Positions 49,497 through 58,116 of a stretch of 64,000 nt of DNA are shown here, one piece after another; the stretch's first letter is position 1; each line of letters opens with the position of its first letter. Made by a program: the position numbers and the translations under genes. Origin of the DNA: JABCPE02 sp963518845 (GTDB taxonomy: Bacteria; Bacteroidota; Bacteroidia; Flavobacteriales; Weeksellaceae); assembly GCA_963518845.1 (NCBI GenBank), contig CAUQKV010000005.1, forward strand, positions 21,616 through 85,615, read 5' to 3'. Below the pieces are notes generated by a model. The model worked only from the letters and a program-made list of their open reading frames with translations, searched no databases and was not told the DNA's origin.

Positions 49497-50957
49497 TTAA
49501 AGTTCTTTTCGTAGCCTTGCCACTGGAATGTTGAGCTGTTCTCTATATTTAGCAACGGTTCTTCGGGCGATATTGTATCCTTTTTCTTTCAGTGCAGTAA
49601 CCAGCGCATCATCTGTGAGAGGCTTCTTTTTATTTTCCTTGTCGATTATTTCTTGCAGATGGTTTTTGATTTCTTTTGTAGAAACTTCTTCCCCTTCATC
49701 ATTGGTCAAACTATCTGAGAAAAGATTTTTTAGATAAACTATTCCATGCGGCGTATCAGCATATTTGCTCTTGACCACTCTAGAAATAGTAGAAATATCA
49801 AATCCTGTGATGTCAGAAATATCTTTCAGAATCATAGGTTTGATGTTTTTTTCGTCCCCTGTGATGAAATATTCTTTCTGCATCTTAGCAATGGCTGTGA
49901 TGGTCTGTATTAGAGTGTTTTGTCTTTGATTAACAGCATCTATATACCATTTCGCAGCATCTAATTTTTGTTTAATGAAAAGAGCTGCCTGTTTGTGTTC
50001 AGCAGAGCTTTTATCATTAGAATATGTTTCTAAAATCTCTTTGTATTCGTTAGAAACCCTCAGTGTAGGAGCGTTTTTATTGTTAAGCATCGGAATTACC
50101 TCGTTGTCCTTTACCTGAATGATAAAATCAGGAATAATTTCTTGATTGATGGTAATGGTCTGTGTATCAAAGTTTCCGCCTACTTTTGGTGAAAGTTTTG
50201 CAATCTCTTCTAAGACATCTTTCAGCTGTTCCTCATCGATATTATACCGCTGGATAATTTTAGAATAATGCTTGTTGCTCAGTGCATCAAACTGGTTTTT
50301 CAGTATGCTGGCAGCAATGCCTACATTGGGATTGTCACTTACTTTTTTCTCTATTTGTAGAAGGAGACATTCTTGTAAGTTTCTCGCGCCCACGCCCGCA
50401 GGTTCTAGTTTTTGGATATAGTTCTCTAAAATGTATTCCAGTTTAGGAATATCCGTATAAATCCCTTGCGAGAAAGCCAAATCATCTACGATTGATTTTA
50501 AATCTCTACGGAGATACCCGTCATTGTCAAGGTTTCCTATGAGATATTCAGCTATTTTCAGCTCTTCATCAGAAATATTACTAAGTCTAATCTGCTCCAA
50601 AAGATACTCATAAATGGTCTGACCCTCGGTCAGTAAACTCTCGTTGTCAAATTCCTCATCATCAGGCGAGTAGTTGCTGGATGCGGTTTTGTAGCTGGGC
50701 TCATCATCATATAGGTACTCATCTACATTGAAATCCGTTTCTATGCTCTCCGTTCCCTCGCTTTCGTAGTCGTTTCCTAAATTGTCATAATCCTCCTCCT
50801 TATCATCCGTTACTTTTTCCAAAGCAGGATTTTCCTCTAACTCACGCTCCAGCTCCTCCTCAAATTCCAGCGTATGAAGCTGAATGAGCTTCATTAACTG
50901 AATCTGCTGTGGAGCGAGTTTTTGACCAAGTTTAAGTTGTAAATTTTGTTTGAGCAT
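49497..50957 (-). CDS. rpoN: RNA polymerase sigma-54 factor
   Basis: Alternative sigma factor that needs AAA+ activators and recognises -24/-12 promoters. 486 residues: the N-terminal Gln/Leu-rich activator-interacting region (LNLKLGQ-type opening, QQIQLMKLIQLHTLEFEEEL), an acidic region (about 55-110), the core-binding domain (about 125-310), the HTH (DISDITGFDISTISRVVKSKYADTP) and the C-terminal RpoN box ARRTVAKYREQL. Located between the hypothetical gene and folD in one minus-strand run. Confidence 0.96.
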   Translation of the reverse strand: MLKQNLQLKLGQKLAPQQIQLMKLIQLHTLEFEEELERELEENPALEKVTDDKEEDYDNLGNDYESEGTESIETDFNVDEYLYDDEPSYKTASSNYSPDDEEFDNESLLTEGQTIYEYLLEQIRLSNISDEELKIAEYLIGNLDNDGYLRRDLKSIVDDLAFSQGIYTDIPKLEYILENYIQKLEPAGVGARNLQECLLLQIEKKVSDNPNVGIAASILKNQFDALSNKHYSKIIQRYNIDEEQLKDVLEEIAKLSPKVGGNFDTQTITINQEIIPDFIIQVKDNEVIPMLNNKNAPTLRVSNEYKEILETYSNDKSSAEHKQAALFIKQKLDAAKWYIDAVNQRQNTLIQTITAIAKMQKEYFITGDEKNIKPMILKDISDITGFDISTISRVVKSKYADTPHGIVYLKNLFSDSLTNDEGEEVSTKEIKNHLQEIIDKENKKKPLTDDALVTALKEKGYNIARRTVAKYREQLNIPVARLRKEL

Positions 50958-50985
50958 ATCAGTTTTAGATTATTAGTTTTAGAAG

Positions 50986-51465
50986 CTACCCGTTAATTCC
51001 TCCCATTTCTATCTGGTAGTTCTCATCTATTTCTATATTGGCTAAATGGTCAAAGAAATAATTTGGCTCTGCATCTAAATCAAAATCACAGCTAATCTCT
51101 TCACTATCAATATAAAAATTAAGAGAACGAACGCCGATAGCTTCTTTAAATTCCTTTTCAGAAATTGTTCTATCAAGGCTGAATTCATCAAAATATTTAG
51201 CAACTCCTTTTTTGGCTATTTCTTTTGAAATCCAGTCATTCAGCCCTTCAAAAATAGATTCTTCTTTAATAAAAGTATCTAAAATCAAATCCTTATGGCT
51301 TTCTATCCACTGGATTTTTTCCTCTATTTTCTGAAAATATTTTTTTTGTTCTTCTTTAGTTGCTTCTAGCTCTTCATCAAATTCAATATAAATTTCTGTA
51401 TCAAATTTGTTCCAAATTTTAGCAACAGCTTCAAATTCGGGATAGTCCCTATAAGTTATTTTCAT
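50986..51465 (-). CDS. Hypothetical cytoplasmic protein (DUF2004/DUF2262-like)
   Basis: The 159-residue acidic protein has no signal or membrane segment. A helical middle (KKYFQKIEEKIQWIESHKDLILDTF) and a C-terminal beta part (LNFYIDSEEISCDFDLDAEPNYFFDHLANIEID) resemble DUF2004/DUF2262 proteins, a guess from pattern only. Such families occur among immunity-type genes. It is inserted between asnS (5 nt) and rpoN (28 nt) and so shares their transcript, with no evident functional link. Confidence 0.6.
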   Translation of the reverse strand: MKITYRDYPEFEAVAKIWNKFDTEIYIEFDEELEATKEEQKKYFQKIEEKIQWIESHKDLILDTFIKEESIFEGLNDWISKEIAKKGVAKYFDEFSLDRTISEKEFKEAIGVRSLNFYIDSEEISCDFDLDAEPNYFFDHLANIEIDENYQIEMGGING

Positions 51466-51470
51466 AATTC

Positions 51471-52919
51471 TTAAAACTCTGCGTTTCTTGGTGTTCTTGG
51501 GAAAGGAATTACATCACGGATGTTGGTCATTCCTGTTACGAATAATACCAATCTCTCTAGTCCAAGCCCAAAACCAGCATGCGGCACAGAACCGAATTTT
51601 CTAGTGTCCAGATACCACCATAGTTCCTCTTCATCCACATTCATATCTTTCATTTTTTGGACAAGAACATCCAGCTTTTCTTCTCTCTGAGAACCACCAA
51701 TGATTTCACCGATTCCAGGGAAAAGAACATCCATCGCCGCAACGGTCTTTTGGTCATCATTCAGCTTCATATAAAACGCCTTGATGTCCTTCGGATAGTT
51801 GAATAAAACCACTGGGCTTTCAAAGTGTTTTTCCACCAAATAGCGCTCGTGTTCAGATTGTAGGTCTGCTCCCCAAGCCTCTATTGGGAATTGGAATTTA
51901 CCTTTTTTATTTTCTTTAGAGTTAAGCAAAATCTCGATAGCCTCAGTGTAGCTCAGCCTTACGAAACGCTTTTTCACTACATTCTGAAGTTTTTCTATCA
52001 GTCCTTCTGCTGCTCTTTCTTTTTCAGGTTTTTGTTTTTGTTCCTCTGCAAATCTCTTGTCAAGAAGTTCTAAATCATCTTTGCAATTATCTAATACATA
52101 GTTGATTACATGTTTCAAGAAATCTTCTGCTAGGTCTATGTTGTCTTCCAAGTTGTTGAATGCCACTTCTGGCTCCACCATCCAGAATTCTGCTAGGTGT
52201 CTGGTTGTATTAGAGTTTTCTGCACGGAAAGTAGGCCCAAAGGTATAAACCCTTCCTAGTCCCATCACCGCGGTTTCCACATTTAGCTGTCCAGAAACCG
52301 TAAGGGAAGTTTTCTTACCAAAGAAATCTTGGTCGTAGTCTACATTTCCATCTTCTGTTTTTGGAACATTATTCAGGTCAAAATTCGTAACTTTGAACAT
52401 TTCTCCTGCTCCCTCAGCATCAGCACCTGTAATTAGAGGTGTGTGGATGTAGAAGAATTGGTTTTGATTAAAGAACTGATGAATCGCGAAGCTCACAGCA
52501 TGGCGAATTCTAAACACGGCCCCGAAAAGATTAGTTCTAAATCTCAAATGAGCCTGTTCTCTCAGTAATTCCAAAGAGTGTTTCTTAGGCTGAAGAACCG
52601 TTTTTTCTAGTTCATCAGTGAAATTATCTCCTAAAATTTCTATTTTCTTTGCTAAAACTTCTATGTTTTGTCCTGCTCCTTGGCTTTCTACGATTTCTCC
52701 TGTTACTTTCAGAGAGGACGCTGTATGGATTTTTTTGATAATTTCTTCATCAAATTTTTCAAAATCTACTACAATCTGGATGTTATTCGCTGTAGAACCG
52801 TCGCTTAGTGCGATGAATCTATTAGAACGAAAAGCTCTGACCCAGCCTTGGATACAGATGTCGTGGTGAATATGTTTTGTGTAATTATCAAGAATTTCTT
52901 TAATCGTTAATCGTTTCAT
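51471..52919 (-). CDS. asnS: Asparagine--tRNA ligase
   Basis: Class II aminoacyl-tRNA synthetase. 482 residues: N-terminal OB-fold anticodon-binding domain (DICIQGWVRAFRSNRFIALSDGS), then the catalytic core with LTVSGQLNVETAVMGLGRVY, motif 2 FRAENSNTTRHLAEFWMVEPE (distinguishing AsnS from AspS by its context) and motif 3 GFGLGLERLVLFVTGM. It ends PFPRTPRNAEF as in bacterial AsnS. A perfect -7 element lies 22 nt upstream. First gene of the asnS-queE run. Confidence 0.96.
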   Translation of the reverse strand: MKRLTIKEILDNYTKHIHHDICIQGWVRAFRSNRFIALSDGSTANNIQIVVDFEKFDEEIIKKIHTASSLKVTGEIVESQGAGQNIEVLAKKIEILGDNFTDELEKTVLQPKKHSLELLREQAHLRFRTNLFGAVFRIRHAVSFAIHQFFNQNQFFYIHTPLITGADAEGAGEMFKVTNFDLNNVPKTEDGNVDYDQDFFGKKTSLTVSGQLNVETAVMGLGRVYTFGPTFRAENSNTTRHLAEFWMVEPEVAFNNLEDNIDLAEDFLKHVINYVLDNCKDDLELLDKRFAEEQKQKPEKERAAEGLIEKLQNVVKKRFVRLSYTEAIEILLNSKENKKGKFQFPIEAWGADLQSEHERYLVEKHFESPVVLFNYPKDIKAFYMKLNDDQKTVAAMDVLFPGIGEIIGGSQREEKLDVLVQKMKDMNVDEEELWWYLDTRKFGSVPHAGFGLGLERLVLFVTGMTNIRDVIPFPRTPRNAEF

Positions 52920-52940
52920 AGGATGATATTATTAAAACAG

Positions 52941-52948
52941 CAAAGATA
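52941..52948 (-). promoter_or_regulatory. -7 element of asnS
   Basis: The minus strand reads TATCTTTG then C (the C pairs with the G at 52940), a perfect TAnnTTTGY, 22 nt before the asnS ATG and just after the HU terminator. Confidence 0.6.
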
Positions 52949-52966
52949 AAATAAAAAGATGGAAAT

Positions 52967-52997
52967 AAAAAACCGCTGTAAATCTACAACGGTTTTT
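52967..52997 (-). terminator. Terminator of the HU gene
   Basis: AAAAAACCGCTGTA and TACAACGGTTTTT form a stem with one mismatch and a 4-nt loop, with A- and T-runs at the ends. It separates the HU gene from asnS. Confidence 0.85.
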
Positions 52998-53015
52998 ATT
53001 TTAATTGAAAATCAA

Positions 53016-53306
53016 TTATTTTTTCTTAGCACCTGCTACTGCGTCAGCTAGCTCAGCACCTGGCTTGAATTTAGCAACTTTTTTAGCAGCGATTTTGATT
53101 GGTTGTTTAGTAGCTGGGTTGATACCAGTTCTTGCAGCTCTTTCTGTTACAGAAAAAGTTCCAAACCCTACTAATGCCACTTTACCATCTTTCTTTTTAA
53201 GTGTGTTAGTAACATTCTCAATGAAAGACTCTAATGCTTTCTTAGCAGCCACTTTTGTGATTTCTGCATCCTTTGCAATTGCGTCGATTAATTCAGACTT
53301 GTTCAT
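53016..53306 (-). CDS. HU family DNA-binding protein
   Basis: Small histone-like nucleoid protein that bends DNA. 96 residues in the typical HU form: MNKSELIDAIAKDAEITKVAAKKALESF helices, the KVALVGFGTFSVTERAAR beta arm start, the RTGINPATKQPIKIAAKKVAKFKPG arm with the conserved Pro intercalation region, and a Lys-rich end. It has its own strong promoter and terminator, consistent with high-level single-gene expression. Codon use is strongly biased toward a few codons (GCA/GCT, AAA), as in highly expressed genes. Confidence 0.97.
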   Translation of the reverse strand: MNKSELIDAIAKDAEITKVAAKKALESFIENVTNTLKKKDGKVALVGFGTFSVTERAARTGINPATKQPIKIAAKKVAKFKPGAELADAVAGAKKK

Positions 53307-53336
53307 AATAATGTTATTTTATAAATTTATGTTCAG

Positions 53337-53367
53337 CAAATATAAAATAAATAAAACAAAAACCAAA
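53337..53367 (-). promoter_or_regulatory. Complete -33/-7 promoter of the HU gene
   Basis: On the minus strand TTTG (53364-53367), a 19-nt spacer, then TATATTTG (53337-53344) followed by C. Both boxes are perfect. The -7 box ends 31 nt before the ATG. Confidence 0.85.
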
Positions 53368-53424
53368 TTTTTTATAGCATAAAATGAGGTTTTTAGAAGA
53401 TTTTAAGATAATTTTAATTGATTT

Positions 53425-54108
53425 TTACTTTTTAGCTCCGAAAAATCCATGATTTCCAAGAGGAATAATAGCCGCAACGATGAAAAGGTGGTTGTTCGGA
53501 CTTGCGTGGTTTTTATGAGATTGGTAAATGTAGAAGAACTGTGGATTCAGCCAGTTGAAAAGTTTAATATCCGCTCCTAAATACACCCTGTTTCTAGCAA
53601 AGTCTCCTTTTTTTAAGTCAATGAAAATTTCATCATGAGCAAAGAAATTGACAGATTTATCAAAAATTTTAGCTCTGTGCACGATGCCTAAACGCCCTCT
53701 ATAAAAATCAAAGTCCTCTCCACCTACTATGAATCTATGCAGATAAGTGTTTCGGTTTTGTAAAATCCATTTGTTTTGTTTATCCAAAGGGAGGGAGAAA
53801 GTCACCATTGCATTGATTTGGTGTTCTTTCACTTCCTTGCTGTGTGCCTGAGGAGATTTCAGAAATACATAAAGAGGCATGAAGGAAATGTATTTGTTGA
53901 TTTTGATATTAGGCATCACCATGGCTATTTGTGTATGCTTTGGCGATGTGCTCACCCCGCCATATACCGTGATGCTGTGTTCTTTTGGGATGCTTATAGA
54001 AACCCCTGTGGTCAAGAAAGATTTTTTGGTGTCAGCATCTTGGGCTTTCATAGTATTGATGCCGAAAAATGCTCCATATAATGCTGAAAGTAAAATTAAC
54101 TTTTTCAT
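53425..54108 (-). CDS. DUF2490-like outer-membrane/exported protein
   Basis: The 227-residue product has a signal peptide (KKLILLSALYGAFFGINTMKAQ) and a barrel-like body with alternating pattern and the DUF2490-like stretch NKWILQNRNTYLHRFI, then YRGRLGIVHRAKI and RNRVYLGADIKLFNWLNPQFFYIYQ. Family function unknown; probably an outer-membrane barrel. It diverges from panD across 85 nt, and no firm promoter was found for it in that gap. Confidence 0.75.
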   Translation of the reverse strand: MKKLILLSALYGAFFGINTMKAQDADTKKSFLTTGVSISIPKEHSITVYGGVSTSPKHTQIAMVMPNIKINKYISFMPLYVFLKSPQAHSKEVKEHQINAMVTFSLPLDKQNKWILQNRNTYLHRFIVGGEDFDFYRGRLGIVHRAKIFDKSVNFFAHDEIFIDLKKGDFARNRVYLGADIKLFNWLNPQFFYIYQSHKNHASPNNHLFIVAAIIPLGNHGFFGAKK

Positions 54109-54161
54109 TCGTGTAAAATTTAGAAATTTAAGGCTGCAAAAAATACTAATTAAATCTTAGG

Positions 54162-54189
54162 TTTGTTTAAAAAGAAATCAATAATTTTG
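54162..54189 (+). promoter_or_regulatory. Promoter of panD, suggesting a leaderless mRNA
   Basis: TTTG (54162-54165), a 16-nt spacer, TAATTTTG (54182-54189) followed by C. The panD ATG begins only 5 nt after the -7 box, so transcription would start at or within the first codons unless another promoter is used. Confidence 0.55.
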
Positions 54190-54193
54190 CAGC

Positions 54194-54544
54194 ATGTTAA
54201 TAGAAGTTTTTAAATCAAAAATTCATAGAGTAAGTGTTACAGAAGCGAATCTGAACTACATAGGAAGCATTACCATAGATGAAGATCTGATGGATGCCTC
54301 TGGAATTATCCACGGCGAGAGGGTTTATGTGGTGAATGTCAATAATGGAGAGCGCTTTGACACCTATGCGATCAGAGGTGAGAGAAAATCAGGAGTAATC
54401 TGTCTGAATGGCGCGGCGGCGAGAAAAGCCCACAAAGGCGATATTGTCATCATCATAGCCTATGCGCAGATAACGCCAGAGGAAGCAAAAACCTTTGAGC
54501 CCAAAGTGGTTTTTCCTAATGAAAAAACTAATTTACTAGAATAA
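54194..54544 (+). CDS. panD: Aspartate 1-decarboxylase (pyruvoyl enzyme precursor)
   Basis: Makes beta-alanine for pantothenate and CoA. 116 residues; the proenzyme self-cleaves between Gly24 and Ser25 in NYIGSITID, leaving a pyruvoyl group. Other family marks: FKSKIHRVSVTEANLNY, ASGIIHGERVYVVNVNNGERF, and ICLNGAAARKAHKGDIVIIIAY. The flippase-like gene starts 2 nt after its stop, forming a two-gene unit. Confidence 0.97.
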   Translation: MLIEVFKSKIHRVSVTEANLNYIGSITIDEDLMDASGIIHGERVYVVNVNNGERFDTYAIRGERKSGVICLNGAAARKAHKGDIVIIIAYAQITPEEAKTFEPKVVFPNEKTNLLE

Positions 54545-54546
54545 TA

Positions 54547-55599
54547 ATGAGCCTCAGAAGAAAGCAGATAAAGAATATTTTTACGATTTTAATTTCAGCT
54601 GGTTTGGCTGCGTTTTTTATGTGGCTGGCTTTGGGTGATTTGGATTTTGATAAGGTGAAAGTGTCTTTTGCTGAGATTAATTATTTTTGGGCGTTTATGT
54701 CTGCTTTCTTTGCGGTTTTGGCGTATTGGTTTCGTGCGGTGCGCTGGAATCTTCTTTTAGAACCGATGGGCTACCAAATCCGTAATTCTAATGCCTTTTG
54801 GACGATAGCCTTTGGGTATATGATGAATCTTACCATTCCAAGAAGCGGCGAAATCGCGAGGGCGACCACTCTTTTCAGAATCGAGAAAGTTCCAGTAGAA
54901 AAATCCATCGCGACCATAGTCATAGAACGATTGGTGGATTTGGTTTTTATGCTTTTGTTTTTGCTGCTGACTTTTATTTTTAATGGAAAGGTTTTAGCAT
55001 CGTTCTACAACCTGCTTACCACACGAAAAGTCTCTGAAAAAAAGGAATTGACATCCACGGATAATTTCTTGCTAAATCATGGGATAGAAGACTTGGCTGC
55101 GTTTTATTTTAATCTAAAAATAGCTTTTTTAGTTCTTTTTTTGCTGGGAGCAGTTGTTTTTATGATTAAATTTAAAGAGAAAATCATTTCTTTCATTAAA
55201 GGCTTGATAGAAGGCTTTTTAGCTGTCCGAAAAATCAAGAATAAACTTGCTTTTGTGCTTCATTCGGCAGGAATATGGATTTGCTATTTTCTTGCGGCGT
55301 ATTTGGTTTGTTTCGCTCTGAAAGAAACTTCTGATTTCACCATTGGTGATGGTTTTCTACTTGTTACGGCGGGAACGCTTGGGATGATGGTGCCTACTTC
55401 TGGCGGTGCAGGTTCTTACCATATCGTGGTTAAAATTGCCATTGTAGGGATTTTCATTTCTTTGGGAAAAAGTCATTCTCATGGTGAGGAAGTAGGGATT
55501 TCCTATGCGCTGATTTCCCATTTGATACAGACTATTGCTACGCTTGTCTTTGGGCTGATTTCTATTTTTGCACTATTTGGAAAGAAGAATGATAAATAG
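54547..55599 (+). CDS. Lysylphosphatidylglycerol synthase TM region/UPF0104-type membrane protein
   Basis: The 350-residue polytopic protein with about 8 membrane segments belongs to the LPG-synthase transmembrane (flippase-like) family: YWFRAVRWNLLLEPMG, TIAFGYMMNLTIPRSGEIARATTLFRIEKVPVEKSIATIVIERLVD-type core, and MMVPTSGGAGSYHIV. The soluble synthase domain of MprF is absent, so it may be a lipid flippase or of other function. It begins 2 nt after panD. Confidence 0.88.
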   Translation: MSLRRKQIKNIFTILISAGLAAFFMWLALGDLDFDKVKVSFAEINYFWAFMSAFFAVLAYWFRAVRWNLLLEPMGYQIRNSNAFWTIAFGYMMNLTIPRSGEIARATTLFRIEKVPVEKSIATIVIERLVDLVFMLLFLLLTFIFNGKVLASFYNLLTTRKVSEKKELTSTDNFLLNHGIEDLAAFYFNLKIAFLVLFLLGAVVFMIKFKEKIISFIKGLIEGFLAVRKIKNKLAFVLHSAGIWICYFLAAYLVCFALKETSDFTIGDGFLLVTAGTLGMMVPTSGGAGSYHIVVKIAIVGIFISLGKSHSHGEEVGISYALISHLIQTIATLVFGLISIFALFGKKNDK

Positions 55600-55600
55600 T

Positions 55601-56389
55601 TTATGATTCCTGAGGTGTGTCAAAACTATTTTTCCATTGATTTATAAAGTCTTTAAATTGCTTGTTGTCAAAGACTTTGTTTCTGATTTTGCTAACGGAC
55701 GAAATTCCTTTTCTGTCAGAAATCATTAGGATTTCATCGGCTTTTTGGCTTTCAAAAGGGCTGATTTCTGCCTGTTCTATTTCAGCTAATCTATTTTTGT
55801 GAACGAAAGTGACAAAATTCTCCATCAGCGGCGAGATGTAGGCGCCTTCGGTCTGTTTCGGGATACGGATGGTATTTCCTTCTAAGAATAAGAAATTTCC
55901 CCAGATTCCCCGTGCAATTCTTTTGTTAGGGTTTAGGATGAGCAGGTCATCCAGCTCGTTTTCTCCAGCGTATATTTCGGCATAAATATTTTCTGGACAA
56001 TGAGTTAGAATATTGCTTAGAATATTTGTATTTACGGTGATTTCCCTAATCAAATCTACTTCCAGAGTTTTGTTAATCTGCAAAACATCTTGTGTCAGCT
56101 CTGCTTCAATGAAAAACTGAACAGGAGATTTGGCTAAATTTAAATCATCAGTATTTCTATAAACTAAAAAATGAATAAACGCGTTTTCAAGGGCGTCAGC
56201 AGTTATTTTTTGTTCAAGAATATCGATAAAATATTCCAGATTGAAAGAAAGCGGAATGTTCATTCTCATCTTTCGCATAGAGGCCATTAGGAAAAAATAG
56301 CATTCTTCGGTAAGGATGAGTTTTCCGTTTCTCACAAAAAAATATACGCTCACGGCATCGCCATAGAGAAAAGCACGATTGACATTCAT
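55601..56389 (-). CDS. Aminotransferase class IV-like protein with apparent loss of the PLP lysine
   Basis: The 262-residue product has the class IV (PabC/BCAT) outline: NRAFLYGDAVSVYFFVRNGKLILTEE matches the GDGLFET opening, LILNPNKRIARGIWGNFLFLEGNTI matches the L-x-G-x-VxEGxxxNIF strand, and QTEGAYISPL matches the GVLPGIxR turn. Where E. coli PabC has its Schiff-base Lys (GLKHLNRL) this protein reads TVNTNILSN, with no Lys there. It may be a pseudoenzyme or use altered chemistry. Its start overlaps the START-like stop by 1 nt. Confidence 0.75.
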   Translation of the reverse strand: MNVNRAFLYGDAVSVYFFVRNGKLILTEECYFFLMASMRKMRMNIPLSFNLEYFIDILEQKITADALENAFIHFLVYRNTDDLNLAKSPVQFFIEAELTQDVLQINKTLEVDLIREITVNTNILSNILTHCPENIYAEIYAGENELDDLLILNPNKRIARGIWGNFLFLEGNTIRIPKQTEGAYISPLMENFVTFVHKNRLAEIEQAEISPFESQKADEILMISDRKGISSVSKIRNKVFDNKQFKDFINQWKNSFDTPQES

Positions 56390-56775
56390 TAGGCAGCTCC
56401 TAATTTTATTTTTAAGTTTTCGATAAGGTTTTCCCAGTATTGCTGAGTTTCTTCTTCGTCACCAGCTTCACAGAAGTCGGTAATATTTAAAGAAAGGTCG
56501 TTTGTAATTTCATCAATTACGATATTCAGCTCGAAGAAATATTTAGTTCCTTCATCCTCTTCCCATCGGAATCTCACAGACTGTTCTACTTTGTATCTGG
56601 TAAGGGTCGCTTTTTCTTTTGGGCCGCCGTTCCAGCTGAAGTAGAAATCATCTCCTTTTTCTGTCACTTCATCAGCAAACCATTCTGCCAGACCTTCTGC
56701 AGTGGCAATGTATTCAAACAGAATTTCTGGAAGGCAGTGAAGTGGAAATTCAAATTGTATTTTAGTTTTAGCCAT
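56389..56775 (-). CDS. START-like (AHSA1/SRPBCC-type) protein
   Basis: The 128-residue cytoplasmic protein has a START/SRPBCC fold pattern: KIQFEFPLHCLPEILFEYIATAEGLAEWFADEV at the N terminus, FSWNGGPKEKATLTRYK, and a long C-terminal helix (QQYWENLIENLKIKLGA). Ligand unknown. The next gene overlaps it by 1 nt, so the pair is co-translated. A loose dyad (AGTGA-N6-TCACT) lies 60-75 nt upstream. Confidence 0.85.
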   Translation of the reverse strand: MAKTKIQFEFPLHCLPEILFEYIATAEGLAEWFADEVTEKGDDFYFSWNGGPKEKATLTRYKVEQSVRFRWEEDEGTKYFFELNIVIDEITNDLSLNITDFCEAGDEEETQQYWENLIENLKIKLGAA

Positions 56776-56834
56776 ACATATACATTTTCGGGTCGCAATA
56801 TATCATTATTTTTTTAGCTTTAAAATATTGTCCA

Positions 56835-56850
56835 AGTGATTTTTGTCACT
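56835..56850. promoter_or_regulatory. Imperfectly spaced dyad upstream of the START-like gene
   Basis: AGTGA-TTTTTG-TCACT, a 5-bp inverted repeat; its minus-strand half-site AGTGACA also occurs in the lon upstream dyad. Weak evidence for a shared regulator. Confidence 0.3.
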
Positions 56851-56857
56851 ATAGATG

Positions 56858-56893
56858 AAAAAAGGCAAAAAATCATAAATTTTCGCCTTTTTT
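56858..56893 (-). terminator. Terminator of the class III aminotransferase gene
   Basis: AAAAAAGGC and GCCTTTTTT form a 9-bp stem around an A/T-rich loop that can itself partly pair. It lies 28 nt beyond the aminotransferase stop. Confidence 0.8.
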
Positions 56894-56920
56894 ATTTGTC
56901 TTTTGTGTCTGCTTTTTTTG

Positions 56921-58099
56921 TTATGATACCTTGTCAAGGGCATTTAGAATAATGGCACAGCCTTTTTCAATTTCTTCCTTGCTAAGGATAAGCGCAGGCG
57001 AAATTCTCAGATAATCATTTCGGTAGAGCTGGCAGGATACTATAAGTCCATCTTTCATGCATTGTTCTACCACACGGATACAGTAGTCAGGGCATCCCAG
57101 ATTAACCGCCAGCATGATTCCTTTTCCGTTGATGTATTTTATTTTAGGGTGAACCAAAAGTTTTCGGAATAGTTTTTCTTTTTCCTCTATTTCATCCAGT
57201 AGTCCGCTTTCTAAAATTTCTTCCAAAGTAGCCAAACAAGAAGCGGCGATAAGCGGATTTCCTCCAAAAGTGGTGATGTGGCCTAATTTAGGGCTGTGGG
57301 ATAGACAGCTCATGATTTCTCTGCTGCTCATGAAGGCTCCCACGGGAAGACCGCCGCCCATTCCTTTACCCATTGCTAAAATATCTGGAACAATGCCATA
57401 ATGCTCAAATCCAAAAAGTTTTCCCGTTCTCCCGAACCCTGGCTGTATTTCATCTAAAATAAGCAGTGCGCCCACTTCTTCGCATCTCTTTTTTAGTTTT
57501 TTCAGATAGTCGTTTTCTGGTGTGATGAATCCTGCTGCGCCTTGTATGGTTTCTACAACTACACCTGCTGTTTTTTCGGTGATTTTGGCTAAGTCTTCTT
57601 CATTATTAAAATGAATGAAATTTACCAGTGGAAGCAGCGGACGGAAGGCTCTCTTGTGGTATTCGTTTCCTGCCACACTCAGTGCTCCATGAGTATTGCC
57701 GTGGTAGGCATTGTGAAAGGCTATGATTTCCTCTCTGCCAGTGTATCTTTTGGCAAGTTTTAAGCTGCCATCTATGGCTTCTGCACCGCTGTTTACCAGA
57801 TAGGTAACCTCCAATGGGTCAGGTGTAACCTTTGCTAAAAGTTTGCACAGTTCTATGGGTTTTTCTAGTGCGTATTCTCCATAAACCATCACATGCAGGT
57901 ATTTGTCTGCTTGTTCTTTTATGGCGTTTATGATTCTAGGGTGGGAGTGTCCCAGTACATTGGCAGAAATCCCAGAAACAAAGTCCAAATATGCCCTGCC
58001 GTCTTTACCATATATATAGTTGCCCTCCGCTCTTTCTACCTCAAAACCAGAGGCAAAATGCGAGGTCTGTGCTTGATAGTTGAAAAAATCTTGTTTCAT
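56921..58099 (-). CDS. Class III aminotransferase (acetylornithine/ornithine type)
   Basis: PLP-dependent omega-aminotransferase. 392 residues; DFVSGISANVLGHSHPRI at the N terminus, VNSGAEAIDGSLKLAKRYTGR for cofactor binding, FHNAYHGNTHGALSV, LILDEIQPGFGRTGKLFGFEHYG with the pyridine-binding Asp, and PLP Lys245 in LAMGKGMGGGLPVG. Exact substrate (ornithine, acetylornithine, 4-aminobutyrate) is open; no arginine-synthesis genes adjoin it. A perfect -7 element precedes it and a terminator follows, so it stands alone. Confidence 0.9.
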   Translation of the reverse strand: MKQDFFNYQAQTSHFASGFEVERAEGNYIYGKDGRAYLDFVSGISANVLGHSHPRIINAIKEQADKYLHVMVYGEYALEKPIELCKLLAKVTPDPLEVTYLVNSGAEAIDGSLKLAKRYTGREEIIAFHNAYHGNTHGALSVAGNEYHKRAFRPLLPLVNFIHFNNEEDLAKITEKTAGVVVETIQGAAGFITPENDYLKKLKKRCEEVGALLILDEIQPGFGRTGKLFGFEHYGIVPDILAMGKGMGGGLPVGAFMSSREIMSCLSHSPKLGHITTFGGNPLIAASCLATLEEILESGLLDEIEEKEKLFRKLLVHPKIKYINGKGIMLAVNLGCPDYCIRVVEQCMKDGLIVSCQLYRNDYLRISPALILSKEEIEKGCAIILNALDKVS

Positions 58100-58116
58100 T
58101 ATAGAATAATTTTGAG

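Noticed and set aside
49481..49555. Longer folD start at 49555
   Set aside because: It would overlap rpoN by 59 nt and adds residues unrelated to FolD; the ATG at 49480 gives the family start.
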